NCBI GenBank assembly: GCA_903876765.1
Contig: CAIRBH010000007.1
Span: 1-49,043, forward strand
Direction: 5' to 3'
Length of the DNA stretch: 49,043 bases
Source: an uncultured Pseudomonadota bacterium
Lineage (GTDB): Bacteria; Pseudomonadota; Gammaproteobacteria; Burkholderiales; Methylophilaceae
Shown: one piece after another, positions 1-9,198 of the stretch
Position numbering within the stretch: position 1 is the stretch's first letter
Layout: every line of letters starts with the position of its first letter
Notes under the pieces: generated by a model
The model's input: only the letters and a program-made list of their open reading frames with translations
What the model was told of the DNA's origin: nothing
Database searches by the model: none
Position numbers and translations under genes: made by a program

Positions 1-17
1 ATTTTAACATATTAGAA

Positions 18-46
18 TTGACCTACAGCTCGGTTTGCAGTATATT
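18..46 (+). promoter_or_regulatory. sigma-70 promoter of the tRNA cluster
   Basis: A TTGACC -35 box (18-23) and a TATATT -10 box (41-46) are separated by exactly 17 bp. A GC-rich discriminator follows, and the first tRNA base is at 56, so transcription would start only a few bases before the mature tRNA. The short GC-rich discriminator is typical of stringently controlled stable-RNA promoters; that control is inferred. Confidence 0.75.
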
Positions 47-55
47 TCTGCCCTT

Positions 56-132
56 CGGCGTGTAGCGTAGCCTGGTAGCGCGCCTGCTTTGGGAGCAGGA
101 TGTCGGGAGTTCGAATCTCTCCACGCCGACCA
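56..132 (+). tRNA. tRNA-Pro (anticodon TGG)
   Basis: Cloverleaf read directly. The 7-bp acceptor pairs CGGCGTG (56-62) with CACGCCG (122-128). The anticodon stem CCTGC/GCAGG encloses a loop with anticodon TGG at 90-92. The T-arm contains GTTCGAATC, and the discriminator A and CCA are encoded at 129-132. It is the first gene of a three-tRNA cluster. Confidence 0.97.
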
Positions 133-243
133 AATTTTTATTGAGCTGAATTTTTAAACTTCAAGTCAATAAATTGAAAGTCAGCCCGAACAGTTTTATA
201 CGACGTTAACTAAAAATTAGTATATTACCCTTGTAACCATCAT

Positions 244-320
244 CTGCCCGTAGCTCAACCGGATAGAGCACCAGCCTTCTAAGCTGGGGGTTACAGGTTC
301 GATTCCTGTCGGGCAGACCA
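244..320 (+). tRNA. tRNA-Arg (anticodon TCT)
   Basis: The acceptor CTGCCCG (244-250) pairs perfectly with CGGGCAG (310-316). The anticodon stem CCAGC/GCTGG encloses loop CTTCTAA with anticodon TCT. The T-loop GTTCGATTC is present and CCA is encoded at 318-320. It lies 111 bp after tRNA-Pro and 20 bp before tRNA-His, probably in one transcript. Confidence 0.97.
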
Positions 321-340
321 TGTATGTTTAAAGTCTCTAT

Positions 341-417
341 GGTGGCTGTAGCTCAGTTGGTAGAGTCCAGGATTGTGATTCCTGTTGTCGTGGGTTCGAG
401 CCCCATCAGCCACCCCA
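341..417 (+). tRNA. tRNA-His (anticodon GTG)
   Basis: The acceptor GTGGCTG (342-348) pairs with CAGCCAC (407-413). The extra G-1 at 341 faces discriminator C at 414, the hallmark of bacterial tRNA-His. The anticodon stem CAGGA/TCCTG encloses the GTG anticodon. CCA is encoded at 415-417. This is the last tRNA of the cluster and directly precedes an AT-rich accessory region. Confidence 0.97.
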
Positions 418-717
418 AATTTCCTAGTAATATTAATAACCTCGATAGGCCAAAAATCATATTGGAACTATTCTCCATCACTTTGTAGAACTGCGGGCTC
501 TGCCCTTGCTGTTGGTTAATAGTAATTATCTATATGCAATAACCATTAACTTGAAATTAAATTAAAGGTTATGTAAGTTATAACAACATAATTATAAATA
601 TCCTTCAGTAAACCATTGGTATCAATGGATGCAGAGATATATAATTTCTTCATTAGCATAGTATGTAAAAAATGGTGTAATTGATATTAGATATCACAAG
701 TTTTTATTGAGGTAGAC
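418..717. other. AT-rich non-coding gap after the tRNA cluster
   Basis: About 300 bp with no ORF of note, strongly AT-rich, with many TATAAT/TTATAA-like hexamers but no convincing -35/-10 pair. No integrase remnant and no direct repeat of the tRNA-His 3' end could be seen. It presumably contains the promoter for the gene at 718, which has a GAGGTAGAC ribosome-binding site. Confidence 0.4.
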
Positions 718-1389
718 ATGAAACAAACCCCAGTTCATGATTCTCACAATCCTGATTTATTGAAACTTATGCCACATGATGCTAAACGCGTTGTTGAAAT
801 CGGTTGCTCTAGTGGAGCCCTGGCAAGGGAGTATAAAAATAACAACCCCGATTGTTTTTATATAGGCGTAGAAATTGATGAGGAATATGCAGGCTTAGCA
901 AAGCGCTATTGTGACGAGGTTTATACTGGCAATATCGAGACTATTGATAATGAAACTTGGAATAAGCTAGCTGCTGCTGACTGTTTTGTTTTTGGTGATA
1001 CCCTTGAACATTTGCAAGACCCATGGAAAGTGCTAAAAAGAATTAGGAGTTGCATCCCGCTTACAGGCTCAATAGTCTGTTGCGTACCAAACGCTCAGCA
1101 CTGGAGTTTGCAGGTAAGGTTGAATATTGGACACTTTCGTTATGAAGAAAGTGGTTTGTTAGATAAAACACATTTAAGGTGGTTTACGAGGCAAACATTA
1201 ATCGAGCTATTTTTTGATACAGGGTTTGTTGTAAATCATATTCAGCCGAGAATATTTAAGGAACCGCAACGAGACAATTTTATTGAGCTATTGAAACTAA
1301 TTTCTAAAAGAGCGGGTGTTAATCCTGACGAAGCTGGCAGAGACGCCATCCCACTTCAATATGTTTTTATTGCTAACCCAAAAATATGA
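718..1389 (+). CDS. class I SAM-dependent methyltransferase
   Basis: A 223-aa protein with a Methyltransf_23-like fold. Motif I VVEIGCSSGALA (about residues 26-37) is the SAM-binding glycine loop. An acidic motif II GVEID (about 50-54) binds the ribose, and FGDTLEHLQDPW (about 92-103) matches the motif of methyltransferases acting on sugars or lipid-linked glycans. It is followed by VPNAQHWSL and LRWFTRQTL, which resemble O-antigen-locus methyltransferases. The start has a good GAGGT site 7 bp upstream. The stop overlaps the next gene by 4 bp (ATGA), so the two are translationally coupled. Substrate unknown; by partnership with a glycosyltransferase it probably modifies a surface glycan. The base composition is clearly more AT-rich than the rest of the window. 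Confidence 0.8.
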   Translation: MKQTPVHDSHNPDLLKLMPHDAKRVVEIGCSSGALAREYKNNNPDCFYIGVEIDEEYAGLAKRYCDEVYTGNIETIDNETWNKLAAADCFVFGDTLEHLQDPWKVLKRIRSCIPLTGSIVCCVPNAQHWSLQVRLNIGHFRYEESGLLDKTHLRWFTRQTLIELFFDTGFVVNHIQPRIFKEPQRDNFIELLKLISKRAGVNPDEAGRDAIPLQYVFIANPKI

Positions 1390-2078
1390 AGAGAATAACC
1401 GATATTAAAATTGAAGTGATAGCGGCTACCAGGCATTCTGAAGAAAGCTTCTGGAATAACGCCGCACTTGGCCACTCACTTAGAAGAATAAGTTTTGATA
1501 AAAAAATAGTTCCTAAAATCACCTTTGATAACCAAAAAGGGTTGCCATCAGTCTACAACCAAGCTATTAGTAATGCAGATGAAGATAGTTATCTTGTTTT
1601 TATTCATGATGATGTATGGATAGATGATAGCTTCTTTAGCCATAGAATAATTGAGGGATTAAATAATTTTGATATTATTGGGGTGGCAGGCAATCGCAGA
1701 ATCTTAAGCAAGCAACCAGCATGGCTCTACGTAGACGACAATTTCGTATGGGACAAGGAAAATTTAAGTGGGGCGGTAGCCCACGGACAGCAGCCATTTG
1801 GTCACGTGTCATTTTATGGGGCACTTCCAGTGAGTTGTGAATTGTTAGATGGGGTATTGCTGGCTACTAGGAAAAGTTTGCTCAGAAAAAGCAATTGTAA
1901 TTTTGATGAAATATTCAAATTCCATTTTTATGATATGGATTTCTGTAGAACTGCAAGAAAAGTGGGGTTAACCCTTGGCACTTGGCCTATTGCCATCACA
2001 CATCAAAGTGGTGGGGCATTTGGTGCAGATATGTGGAAAAAAAACTATTTGATTTATAAGGAAAAATGGAAGAACTAG
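1386..2078 (+). CDS. glycosyltransferase family 2-like protein (StrF-domain type)
   Basis: A 230-aa protein with a GT-A-like layout. An N-terminal VIAATRHSEESFW segment leads to GLPSVYNQAI and to FIHDDVWIDDSFF (about residues 77-89), whose Asp-Asp pair fits a metal/nucleotide-sugar site. ELLDGVLLATRKSLL and FHFYDMDFCRTARKVGL (about 180-196) are typical of the Glyco_tranf_2_5/StrF family. No membrane segment is visible, so it is probably cytoplasmic or peripheral. It overlaps the methyltransferase gene by 4 bp and is followed by a terminator, giving a two-gene unit. Donor and acceptor sugars cannot be told. AT-rich composition suggests acquisition by transfer. Confidence 0.75.
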   Translation: MKRITDIKIEVIAATRHSEESFWNNAALGHSLRRISFDKKIVPKITFDNQKGLPSVYNQAISNADEDSYLVFIHDDVWIDDSFFSHRIIEGLNNFDIIGVAGNRRILSKQPAWLYVDDNFVWDKENLSGAVAHGQQPFGHVSFYGALPVSCELLDGVLLATRKSLLRKSNCNFDEIFKFHFYDMDFCRTARKVGLTLGTWPIAITHQSGGAFGADMWKKNYLIYKEKWKN

Positions 2079-2147
2079 GCGACGCTTAAATGTGAGGTGT
2101 CTTTTATCTGACTGAAGCTGACCTTATAATACCTCCCCAATACATAC

Positions 2148-2179
2148 AAAAGGCTGAATCTTAAAGTTTCAGCCTTTTT
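2148..2179 (+). terminator. rho-independent terminator of the methyltransferase/glycosyltransferase unit
   Basis: An 11-bp perfect stem (2148-2158 with 2168-2178, core AAGGCTGAA/TTCAGCCTT) with a 9-nt loop runs into a T-tract. The A-tract on its left means it could also serve the convergent operon ending at 2229 on the other strand. Confidence 0.9.
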
Positions 2180-2228
2180 CATTAATAACCCTTAGTAATG
2201 GCTCTGGCTAGTTTTAGCACGCATGCAG

Positions 2229-2636
2229 TCAGCTGGCCATTTCTTGCAAGTAAGCTCGCCAGCCGCCTAGTTGTGAAATATCTATGGCATTCAATGTGGC
2301 ATAGTGTTCACACAAAAACCCATTGACGCTTCGGCCATCGGCCAGTGTGACAGTGCCAAAGCCTAGCGGCGCTGGTATGCCTGAGACAAATGTGCCGTAA
2401 TGTTCAATGGGCAGTTGCCATAGTTCTAAGCTAATGGCGCTACCGCCATGGGCAACACGCAGCAGGCCTGGGCGTGCTGGGCTAAAATCGTTTAATTTAT
2501 ATAACTTGTATTCTGGTGCGGTTTGGCTTGCCTCGACAAAGCTAGCGCCTAAGCTGGTTAATTGTGCATTGAGTGGCAAGCCTGACATGTGTGCACCACA
2601 GACCGCTACTTGGATAAATTTTTCATGATGCGTCAT
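2229..2636 (-). CDS. stand-alone allophanate hydrolase C-terminal domain protein
   Basis: A 135-aa protein that resembles the C-terminal domain of full-length allophanate hydrolases (AtzF/DUR1,2 type). It has the VAVCGAHMSGLPLN opening, FSPARPGLLRV in the middle, and the PAPLGFGTVTLADGRSVNGF segment, with GGWRAYL at the end. In full-length enzymes this domain decarboxylates the N-carboxycarbamate made by the amidase domain. Here it is its own gene, 25 bp downstream of the amidase gene and in a different reading frame, with a weak AGAAAGAA site before its ATG. The two parts (457 + 135 aa) add up to a normal full enzyme, so this looks like gene fission at the domain border, not decay. It is the last gene of the operon. 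Confidence 0.75.
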   Translation of the reverse strand: MTHHEKFIQVAVCGAHMSGLPLNAQLTSLGASFVEASQTAPEYKLYKLNDFSPARPGLLRVAHGGSAISLELWQLPIEHYGTFVSGIPAPLGFGTVTLADGRSVNGFLCEHYATLNAIDISQLGGWRAYLQEMAS

Positions 2637-2661
2637 ATAGTTCTTTCTAGTGTGAGTGTGA

Positions 2662-4035
2662 TTATTGGCTAAACGGCAGGCCAGTTGCGCCTAAGGTTGT
2701 GGCCGATAGTGTTTGTATTCGGTCGGCTAAAGCGAGTAATTGCATATCTTTAAAGGCTGGCGCGCAAAGGGTGATGCCAAACGGCAGGCCATCTTGCTGA
2801 AATCCCGTTGGCACGGCCGTTGCCGATAAATCCAGTAGGTTCATAAAATTAGTATAGTAGCCCAAATTAGAGTTACATTTTATGGGGTCGGCGTTGACTT
2901 CCTCTATGGTGTAGATGGTGCCTACAGTAGGCGTGACCAATACATCTATGCTATGCCAAACCTTTTGGGCTACGCGTTGTAGGGCTTTTAGCTTGTATTG
3001 GGCAAGGTAAGTATCGGTTGCGCTAAACTTAGTGGCACCGCCAATAATTTGCCGAGTGACAGGAAAAATCGCTTCAGGCTGAGCGTCGAAAAAATCACGA
3101 ATGGCGGCATATCGCTCTGCCACCCAAGGGCCTTCATAAAGCAGACGCGCTGTTTGTAAAAATGGCTCAAAATCAATTTCTACCGCAGTACCGCCCAAAG
3201 ATTCTAATTGTTTAATAGCTTGTGCAAATAATACAGGCGTTTCTTTATTCTCAAAAAAAGCTAATTGATTTTGCTTAGGTACGCCAAAGCTAAACTTTTG
3301 ATGATCTATGGTTTTTACTTCAGGCATAGCGCTACGTGAATAAGCATCTGCTTCATCCAAGCCCTGCGCGCTTGTTAGCACTGTAGCGGCATCGGCAGCG
3401 GTAAGCGCAAAGATAGATAGGCAATCCAAGCTGCGGCAGGCTGGTACCACGCCATGCGTGCTCAGTAAGCCGCAACTAGGTTTGTGCCCTAGCAAATTAT
3501 TAAACGATGCAGGCACGCGGCCAGAACCAGCCGTATCTGTGCCTAAGCTAAAGCTGGCCATGCCTAAGGCCACTGAAACCGCAGAGCCAGCGCTTGAGCC
3601 GCCAGAAATATACTCGGGCTTAAAGCTGTTTTGACATGCGCCATAGGGTGAACGTGTGCCGACTAGGCCTGTTGCAAATTGGTCTAAATTGGTTTTGCCA
3701 ATAGGAATAGCGCCAGCATCAATCAGTTTTTGTACTACAGTGGCGCTTTTAGTGGGGGTATAGGCGTATTCTGGGCAGCCCGCAGTCGTTGCTATGCCTG
3801 CCAAATCGATATTGTCTTTAATCGCAAAGGGTATGCCATACAAAGGCAAATCAGCGATGGATTTTTCTGCTAAGTTGTTCGCATAGACCATCAGTTCATT
3901 GAGGCTTAAGCGCCTAATCCAGATATGGCGGCTGTCTTCATTGCCAATGGCTACGTGCAATTGTTTTACTAGGTCGCTGGGGGTCAGCTTGCCTTTAAGA
4001 TACAAGCTGCGTAAATGTGAGATTTGTAAGTTCAT
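2662..4035 (-). CDS. atzF: allophanate hydrolase, amidase-domain subunit
   Basis: A 457-aa amidase-signature protein that hydrolyses allophanate, the last step of ATP-dependent urea or guanidine breakdown. The Ser-cisSer-Lys triad is visible: Lys73 in GIPFAIKDNID, the GGSSAGS loop (145-151, Ser147/148), and nucleophile Ser171 in GTDTAGSGR. The C-terminal FGITLCAPAFKDMQLL segment is characteristic of allophanate hydrolases. It lacks the usual C-terminal decarboxylating domain, which is encoded by the next gene. It starts 8 bp after the carboxylase stop, in the order carboxylase-amidase-C-domain. Identification as allophanate hydrolase and not another amidase rests on both sequence and operon. 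Confidence 0.9.
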   Translation of the reverse strand: MNLQISHLRSLYLKGKLTPSDLVKQLHVAIGNEDSRHIWIRRLSLNELMVYANNLAEKSIADLPLYGIPFAIKDNIDLAGIATTAGCPEYAYTPTKSATVVQKLIDAGAIPIGKTNLDQFATGLVGTRSPYGACQNSFKPEYISGGSSAGSAVSVALGMASFSLGTDTAGSGRVPASFNNLLGHKPSCGLLSTHGVVPACRSLDCLSIFALTAADAATVLTSAQGLDEADAYSRSAMPEVKTIDHQKFSFGVPKQNQLAFFENKETPVLFAQAIKQLESLGGTAVEIDFEPFLQTARLLYEGPWVAERYAAIRDFFDAQPEAIFPVTRQIIGGATKFSATDTYLAQYKLKALQRVAQKVWHSIDVLVTPTVGTIYTIEEVNADPIKCNSNLGYYTNFMNLLDLSATAVPTGFQQDGLPFGITLCAPAFKDMQLLALADRIQTLSATTLGATGLPFSQ

Positions 4036-4043
4036 ATTATTTT

Positions 4044-7000
4044 TTATTCCTGTTCAATGACGATGAGGTGTTGCCCCGCAGAGACCGACATACCTTCAGC
4101 ACATAAAATTTGACTGACCTTGCCAGCAACACTAGTGGTGACGGCGATTTCCATTTTCATGGATTCTACTATCGCAACGACATCCCCTACCTGCAGCAAG
4201 TCACCAACTTTGCGTTTAATTTGCCATAAGTTGCCAGCAATGTGCGAGGCAACGGCTTGGCTACCTGCTGCAATATCTAGCACATCTAAGACGCTGTTCG
4301 TTTCGGTTTCTTGGCTGTAATTCGCTTGGCCATTGGCTATCCAGCGTTCGCGTTCGGCATCAAAAGCATTTTGCTGCTGAGTTTTAAAGGCTTTAATCGA
4401 GCTGGCTGCTTGAGACAAAAATTGCTGGTAGTCTTTTAGACGGAAAGTTTGCTCTTCTATATTCAGTTGAAACTTGCCATGCAAAAAATCCTCGCGCATT
4501 TGCAATAGTTCATCGGCAGCCACTTCATAAAAGCGAATTTGGTCAAAGAAGCGCAACAGCCAAGGTTTGCCATCTTTAAAGTCTTTGGTCTGATGCCAGC
4601 GATTCCACATTTGTATGGTTCTGCCGACAAACTGATAGCCGCCAGGCCCTTCCATGCCATAAACGCACATATAAGCACCGCCTATTCCAACGGCATTTTC
4701 TGGTGTCCAAGTACGGGCAGGGTTGTATTTAGTCGTCACCAAGCGATGGCGCGGATCGACTGGTGTTGCCACTGGCGCACCTAGGTAAACATCGCCTAAG
4801 CCCAGCGTTAAATAGCTCGCGTCAAACACAATCTTTTTAACTTCTGCAATACTGGCTAAGCCGTTAATGCGCCGAATGAATTCAATATTGCTAGCATTGC
4901 CTGATGAAAAGTCGCACCAGGGCGCATCTTTACGCACCGATTGCATATATTTTTCTATGGCTAATTGTGTGGCGCCATCATCCCAAGACAGCGGTAAATG
5001 CACGATACGGGTTGGCACTTCCATGTCGTTGATGTTGCCTAAGTCAGCTTCAGCTTTTTGTAGCATGGTAATTAATTGTTTGACGGGCAACACTAGGCTG
5101 TCAAAGTGCACTTGCAGTGAGCGTATGCTAGGCGTGAGGTCAATAATGCCTGGGATGCATTGTGCCTCTAGCCATTGCATGAGGGCATGAATGCGGAACC
5201 TTAAATTTAAATCAAGTACCAGTTCGCCGTATTCAATCAGCAGGTATTTATCACCTGATTGCCTATACACCACTTTAATTTGCTCTGCGGTCTGTGCTAT
5301 TTCAGCCAAAATTGGGCTATGTAGGGCTGAAGTATTCACATTTAGCCGCGCGAGCTCAGTGCTAGCATTGGCAAGCCCAGTATTGGCAATCATGGCATTT
5401 TGCGCTAGTTCAAATATATAGGCGTCTTCTTGGGTGACTTGGACAAAGCGTACTTTATCGCCCGCTTTGAGCTGGCCCATTTTCCATAATTCAGCCTGAA
5501 TGATGGTGGCGGGGCAAACAAAACCGCCCAAACTTGGGCCATCTGGCCCCAAGATGACTGGCATATCACCAGTAAAGTCGACCGCACCGATGGCATAGGC
5601 GTTATCGTGGATATTGGACGGATGTAAACCCGCCTCGCCACCATCTTGGCGCGCCCATTGCGGCTTGGGGCCAATCAAACGTATGCCAGTGGTATTAGAG
5701 TTGTAATGCACTTCCCAATCGGTGCTAAAGAACATGGTAATGTCGTCGTCTGTGAAGAAGTCAGGCGCACCATGTGGGCCATACAGCACGCCGATTTGCC
5801 ATTGCTTGCTGTAAACAGGGTGCAAGCTTGGCGGCACGGCTTTGGCAGAGTATGGGCGAGCTAATGGCGGAATATGCAGCACATCGCCGACGCGCAAAGT
5901 TCTGCCGCCATGCCCGCCGAATTGACCCAGAGTAAAGGTGGATTTGCTACCCAAGTAATCTGGCACATCAAACCCGCCTTGTACCGCTAAATAGCTGCGG
6001 CAGCCCGCGTCATGCACTTTAGCTAATTTCAGTGTGCTACCTGCTTTGATGGAGTGCGATTGCCACATTTTGAGGGGCTCACCATCCAAACTGGCGTCTA
6101 TCGGCGCCCCAGTGACGGCAATCACTGCATCGGTATTAAATTTAAGTGTTGGGCCTATCAAGGTGACTTCTAATGCCGCTGTGCCTTCGGCGTTAGTCAC
6201 TAGCTTATTTGCCAACCTAAAGGCTAAATGATCCATGGGCCCAGAAGGCGGCACACCCACAGCCCAATAGCCTGTGCGGCCGGGATAATCTTGTATGGTG
6301 GTCATTACCCCACCTTCTAGCACGTCTATGCTGTGTGGCTGGTATGTAAAGCTATTTAAGTAACGAGTTGTTTGGCGGCCTGCTGGAAATACGCTATCTG
6401 CGAGTATTTGGCGCAGATATGCTAGGTTTGTTTCAATACCATATAAAGCGGTTTCATCTAGGGCGTTGCGCATGTTAGCCACAGCCGTGTCTCTATCTGT
6501 TGCATGGACTAATACTTTTGCGATCAACGGGTCATAAAAGGGCGAGATGTCGCTGCCAGTTGCTACCCAAGTGTCATTGCGCGCTGCGCTAGAAAATTTA
6601 ACCTCAGTCAATACACCACTTGAAGGCTGAAAGTTTTTGTTTGGGTCTTCCGCATACAAGCGTACTTGAATAGCATGCCCCGATGGACGGTGGCTATAAG
6701 CATCAAGCGTATGGGTTTCACCAGCGGCTATGCGTATCATCCATTCGACTAAATCTACCCCCGTGACTAATTCGGTGACGCCGTGTTCAACTTGTAAGCG
6801 GGTATTGACCTCTAAAAAGTAAAATTCGTTGGTGTCGTTGTCATAGACAAATTCAACCGTGCCAGCCGATCGATAATTTAAGGCGCTCGCTAATTTAATC
6901 GCGGTTGCACATAGCGCTTGTCTGACCTCATCGACAATATGCGGTGCTGGGGTTTCTTCTATGACTTTTTGATTGCGGCGCTGCACAGAACAATCACGCT

Positions 7001-7673
7001 CACCAAGCGCGATGACTTTGCCAAGGCCATTGCCAAAAATCTGCACCTCAATATGGCGTGCCGCTTGTACATATTTTTCTAAATAGATGCCGCTATCTTT
7101 AAAGTTTGCCCGTGATAATCGCTGCACCGATTCAAACGCAGCCTCTAGCTCGTCTGGGTGCCAAATTAACTGCATACCAATGCCACCGCCGCCAGCCGTA
7201 CTTTTTAGCATGATGGGATAGCCTATTTTTTCAGCTTCTAGATGGGCTAGTGCAACGCTGGTCAGTAAGCCCGTGCCTGGCAACAAAGGTACGCCATGCT
7301 GTTGCGCTAGCGCCCGTGCTGTATGTTTTAAGCCAAAAGCACGCATTTGTGCAGCATTTGGCCCGATGAAGGCGATGCCTTGCGCTTCACATTTCTCGGC
7401 AAAATCGGCATTTTCTGAGAGAAAGCCGTAACCAGGATGGATAGCCTCCGCCCCCGTTTCTAGGGCCACTTGCAAAATTCTATCGGCATTTAGATAGCTT
7501 TCTGCGGCTGGTGCTGGGCCTATGCACACGGCAATATCGGCTTCTAACACATGGCCTGCCCCTGAATCTGCTTGCGAATAAACCGCAATAGATTGAATGT
7601 TCATTTTTTTAAGGGTGCGAATCACGCGGCAAGCAATTTCTCCGCGATTAGCAATTAAGACTTTTTTAAACAT
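4044..7673 (-). CDS. biotin-dependent guanidine (urea) carboxylase
   Basis: A 1209-aa multidomain enzyme. Biotin carboxylase spans about 1-445 ([17 protein letters not shown]-grasp loop; [17 protein letters not shown]). A KipA/allophanate hydrolase subunit 2-like half spans about 460-770 and a KipI/subunit 1-like half about 800-1015; together they form the carboxyltransferase domain. A BCCP domain spans about 1135-1209, with biotin-accepting Lys1173 in ESMKME. By family it would be called urea carboxylase. The guanidine-I riboswitch and DUF1989 neighbours point instead to guanidine as the substrate, as established for such operons; the product carboxyguanidine would go to the deiminase. It begins 91 bp after the DUF1989 pair and is closely followed by the hydrolase. 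Urea activity is the alternative; I could not check the discriminating active-site residue. Confidence 0.9.
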   Translation of the reverse strand: MFKKVLIANRGEIACRVIRTLKKMNIQSIAVYSQADSGAGHVLEADIAVCIGPAPAAESYLNADRILQVALETGAEAIHPGYGFLSENADFAEKCEAQGIAFIGPNAAQMRAFGLKHTARALAQQHGVPLLPGTGLLTSVALAHLEAEKIGYPIMLKSTAGGGGIGMQLIWHPDELEAAFESVQRLSRANFKDSGIYLEKYVQAARHIEVQIFGNGLGKVIALGERDCSVQRRNQKVIEETPAPHIVDEVRQALCATAIKLASALNYRSAGTVEFVYDNDTNEFYFLEVNTRLQVEHGVTELVTGVDLVEWMIRIAAGETHTLDAYSHRPSGHAIQVRLYAEDPNKNFQPSSGVLTEVKFSSAARNDTWVATGSDISPFYDPLIAKVLVHATDRDTAVANMRNALDETALYGIETNLAYLRQILADSVFPAGRQTTRYLNSFTYQPHSIDVLEGGVMTTIQDYPGRTGYWAVGVPPSGPMDHLAFRLANKLVTNAEGTAALEVTLIGPTLKFNTDAVIAVTGAPIDASLDGEPLKMWQSHSIKAGSTLKLAKVHDAGCRSYLAVQGGFDVPDYLGSKSTFTLGQFGGHGGRTLRVGDVLHIPPLARPYSAKAVPPSLHPVYSKQWQIGVLYGPHGAPDFFTDDDITMFFSTDWEVHYNSNTTGIRLIGPKPQWARQDGGEAGLHPSNIHDNAYAIGAVDFTGDMPVILGPDGPSLGGFVCPATIIQAELWKMGQLKAGDKVRFVQVTQEDAYIFELAQNAMIANTGLANASTELARLNVNTSALHSPILAEIAQTAEQIKVVYRQSGDKYLLIEYGELVLDLNLRFRIHALMQWLEAQCIPGIIDLTPSIRSLQVHFDSLVLPVKQLITMLQKAEADLGNINDMEVPTRIVHLPLSWDDGATQLAIEKYMQSVRKDAPWCDFSSGNASNIEFIRRINGLASIAEVKKIVFDASYLTLGLGDVYLGAPVATPVDPRHRLVTTKYNPARTWTPENAVGIGGAYMCVYGMEGPGGYQFVGRTIQMWNRWHQTKDFKDGKPWLLRFFDQIRFYEVAADELLQMREDFLHGKFQLNIEEQTFRLKDYQQFLSQAASSIKAFKTQQQNAFDAERERWIANGQANYSQETETNSVLDVLDIAAGSQAVASHIAGNLWQIKRKVGDLLQVGDVVAIVESMKMEIAVTTSVAGKVSQILCAEGMSVSAGQHLIVIEQE

Positions 7674-7764
7674 GTTAATTTCTCACTACTATGCGAGCCG
7701 TCTCGCTGTTTTCAATCCGTATCAGGTCGTCCTGCTACGCTATTTTGGCTGTTAATGTGTGCAC

Positions 7765-8412
7765 TTAATCCCAAATCAATAATTGAATGGGCGTTGGGTG
7801 ATAGGCGTTACAAGGGTTGTTGAGCTGCGGACAATTTGAGATGAGCACCAGCACATCCATCTCGGCACGCATTTCTACATATTTACCAGCCGCTGAAATA
7901 CCGTCTGCAAAGCTTAAACCACCGTCCGCAGTCACTGGCACATTCATAAAAAAATTGATGTTAGCGCTGATGTCTCGTTTAGTAATATTGCGTTCAATCA
8001 GGCAGGGCGCATGGCTGATGGCATGCATAAAACTATCGCGGCAGCTATGCATATAACGCTTAGATAAGGCATAACGTGTGCTATTGCTTTCTGCCGAACA
8101 AGCGCCGCCAAGGGTGTCATGGCGTCCACAAGTGTCGGCGGTAATGCGCAGCATAGGCTGACCTTGGTTGGAATACAGTACCGACCCTGCACTGAGGTAA
8201 AGCTGGCCTTGACGTTGAATAGTATCAACCGCGCTGTAGCGCTCACTCGCCTGATTGGCATTGTAAAACAGCGTATCTACCGCTTGGTTGCCCTGTAAAT
8301 CTAAAATGCGAAAAGCTTGCCCTTTTTTTACTATGCCGGTCCAAGGCTCGCCAGCCAGACAGGTTTCATTGATAACTGCATCTTGAATCAGTAATTTGCT
8401 TTCAGTAAACAT
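7765..8412 (-). CDS. DUF1989 protein, probable carboxyguanidine deiminase subunit (CgdB-like)
   Basis: A 215-aa protein of the family usually labelled urea carboxylase-associated protein 2 (DUF1989). It carries [32 protein letters not shown] near the N-terminus in two abutting motifs, [14 protein letters not shown] (about residue 95) and [10 protein letters not shown] followed by [10 protein letters not shown]. These match its 241-aa paralogue next door position by position. Published work on such pairs showed that the two DUF1989 proteins together deiminate carboxyguanidine to allophanate and ammonia. It lies 8 bp downstream of its partner and upstream of the carboxylase, so the steps are encoded in pathway order apart from the carboxylase. 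Which paralogue is subunit A or B is assigned by size only. Confidence 0.8.
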   Translation of the reverse strand: MFTESKLLIQDAVINETCLAGEPWTGIVKKGQAFRILDLQGNQAVDTLFYNANQASERYSAVDTIQRQGQLYLSAGSVLYSNQGQPMLRITADTCGRHDTLGGACSAESNSTRYALSKRYMHSCRDSFMHAISHAPCLIERNITKRDISANINFFMNVPVTADGGLSFADGISAAGKYVEMRAEMDVLVLISNCPQLNNPCNAYHPTPIQLLIWD

Positions 8413-8420
8413 GGCTCATC

Positions 8421-9146
8421 CTAATTGGCGTAAAAGCGCTCAGTGTTGATAAAGCCACGCTGATTTTGCTCGCAGGTATTGCGGCAAATATCGTCTGCCG
8501 CCGCTAGGCCAGCGTGCCAAGCCGTGAGTGATACATCCGCTGGCTGATAGCCGCTGGCGGTATCTAAGGGATGTGGCGCGGTAGAGAGCACCACTAACAG
8601 GTTCATATCAAACCGTAAATCCACCACATCACCAGCTTTGCTATGGCCCGCATTAAAAACCAAGCCCCCGTCATCATTTACGCTGACTTTACTGAATAAA
8701 TTGACGTTGGCGACTAAGTCGCGAGGGCCTAAGCCATGTTTGGCCAGCTCGATTAATAAACCATCTTTTGCATTGCGCTGCATGTCGTTACGTTGCGTTT
8801 GATAATTGCTAGTACCGTATTTCTGCTCTATCAGTGTGGCATCTGAGAGACCGCACATGGTATCGTGCCAGCCCACCGTATCATGAATAAACGAGCACAT
8901 CACCCGTCCCATATCTGAATAACAGACATTGCCTGTGGTTAAAAAAGCTGTATGTTGGGCTTTTAAGGTATCTGGCATGTTGTAACGCTCTAGCTTATCT
9001 TCTAGGTTATAAAACAGCAGCGCTACATTTGCCCCGCCTTGTAAATCAGTCAATCGCAAGGCAGAGCCTCTGCGCATCAGGCCAGACCAGTGATTGCCGC
9101 CTGGTATGGTTTCTTGCCACAATATTTTTGTTGGGTTAAATGTCAT
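8421..9146 (-). CDS. DUF1989 protein, probable carboxyguanidine deiminase subunit (CgdA-like)
   Basis: A 241-aa member of the DUF1989 family (urea carboxylase-associated protein 1). It shows GNHWSGLMRRGSALRLTDL, then GGANVALLFYNLED, VGWHDTMCGLSDA (about residue 130) and LVANVNLFSKVSV, paralogous to the downstream gene, consistent with a heteromeric enzyme. Compared with its partner it has a C-terminal extension rich in Cys/Asn (DDICRNTCEQNQRGF). It follows the transporter ATPase gene after 52 bp. The known role of such pairs is carboxyguanidine deiminase; the older label 'urea amidolyase-associated' gives no function. No signal peptide, so cytoplasmic. Confidence 0.8.
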   Translation of the reverse strand: MTFNPTKILWQETIPGGNHWSGLMRRGSALRLTDLQGGANVALLFYNLEDKLERYNMPDTLKAQHTAFLTTGNVCYSDMGRVMCSFIHDTVGWHDTMCGLSDATLIEQKYGTSNYQTQRNDMQRNAKDGLLIELAKHGLGPRDLVANVNLFSKVSVNDDGGLVFNAGHSKAGDVVDLRFDMNLLVVLSTAPHPLDTASGYQPADVSLTAWHAGLAAADDICRNTCEQNQRGFINTERFYAN

Positions 9147-9198
9147 TTTTTATCTTTAAGTACTCAAAGTCATGGTTGGTTTTAGCGTGCATTTCACC

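Noticed and set aside
341-417. tRNA-His as integration site of a genomic island
   Set aside because: No direct repeat of its 3' end and no integrase found in the window; only the composition of the neighbouring genes hints at transfer.
4120-6231. Several plus-strand ORFs of 65-107 codons inside the carboxylase gene
   Set aside because: They are antisense shadows of a gene with clear domain structure and have no recognisable motifs.
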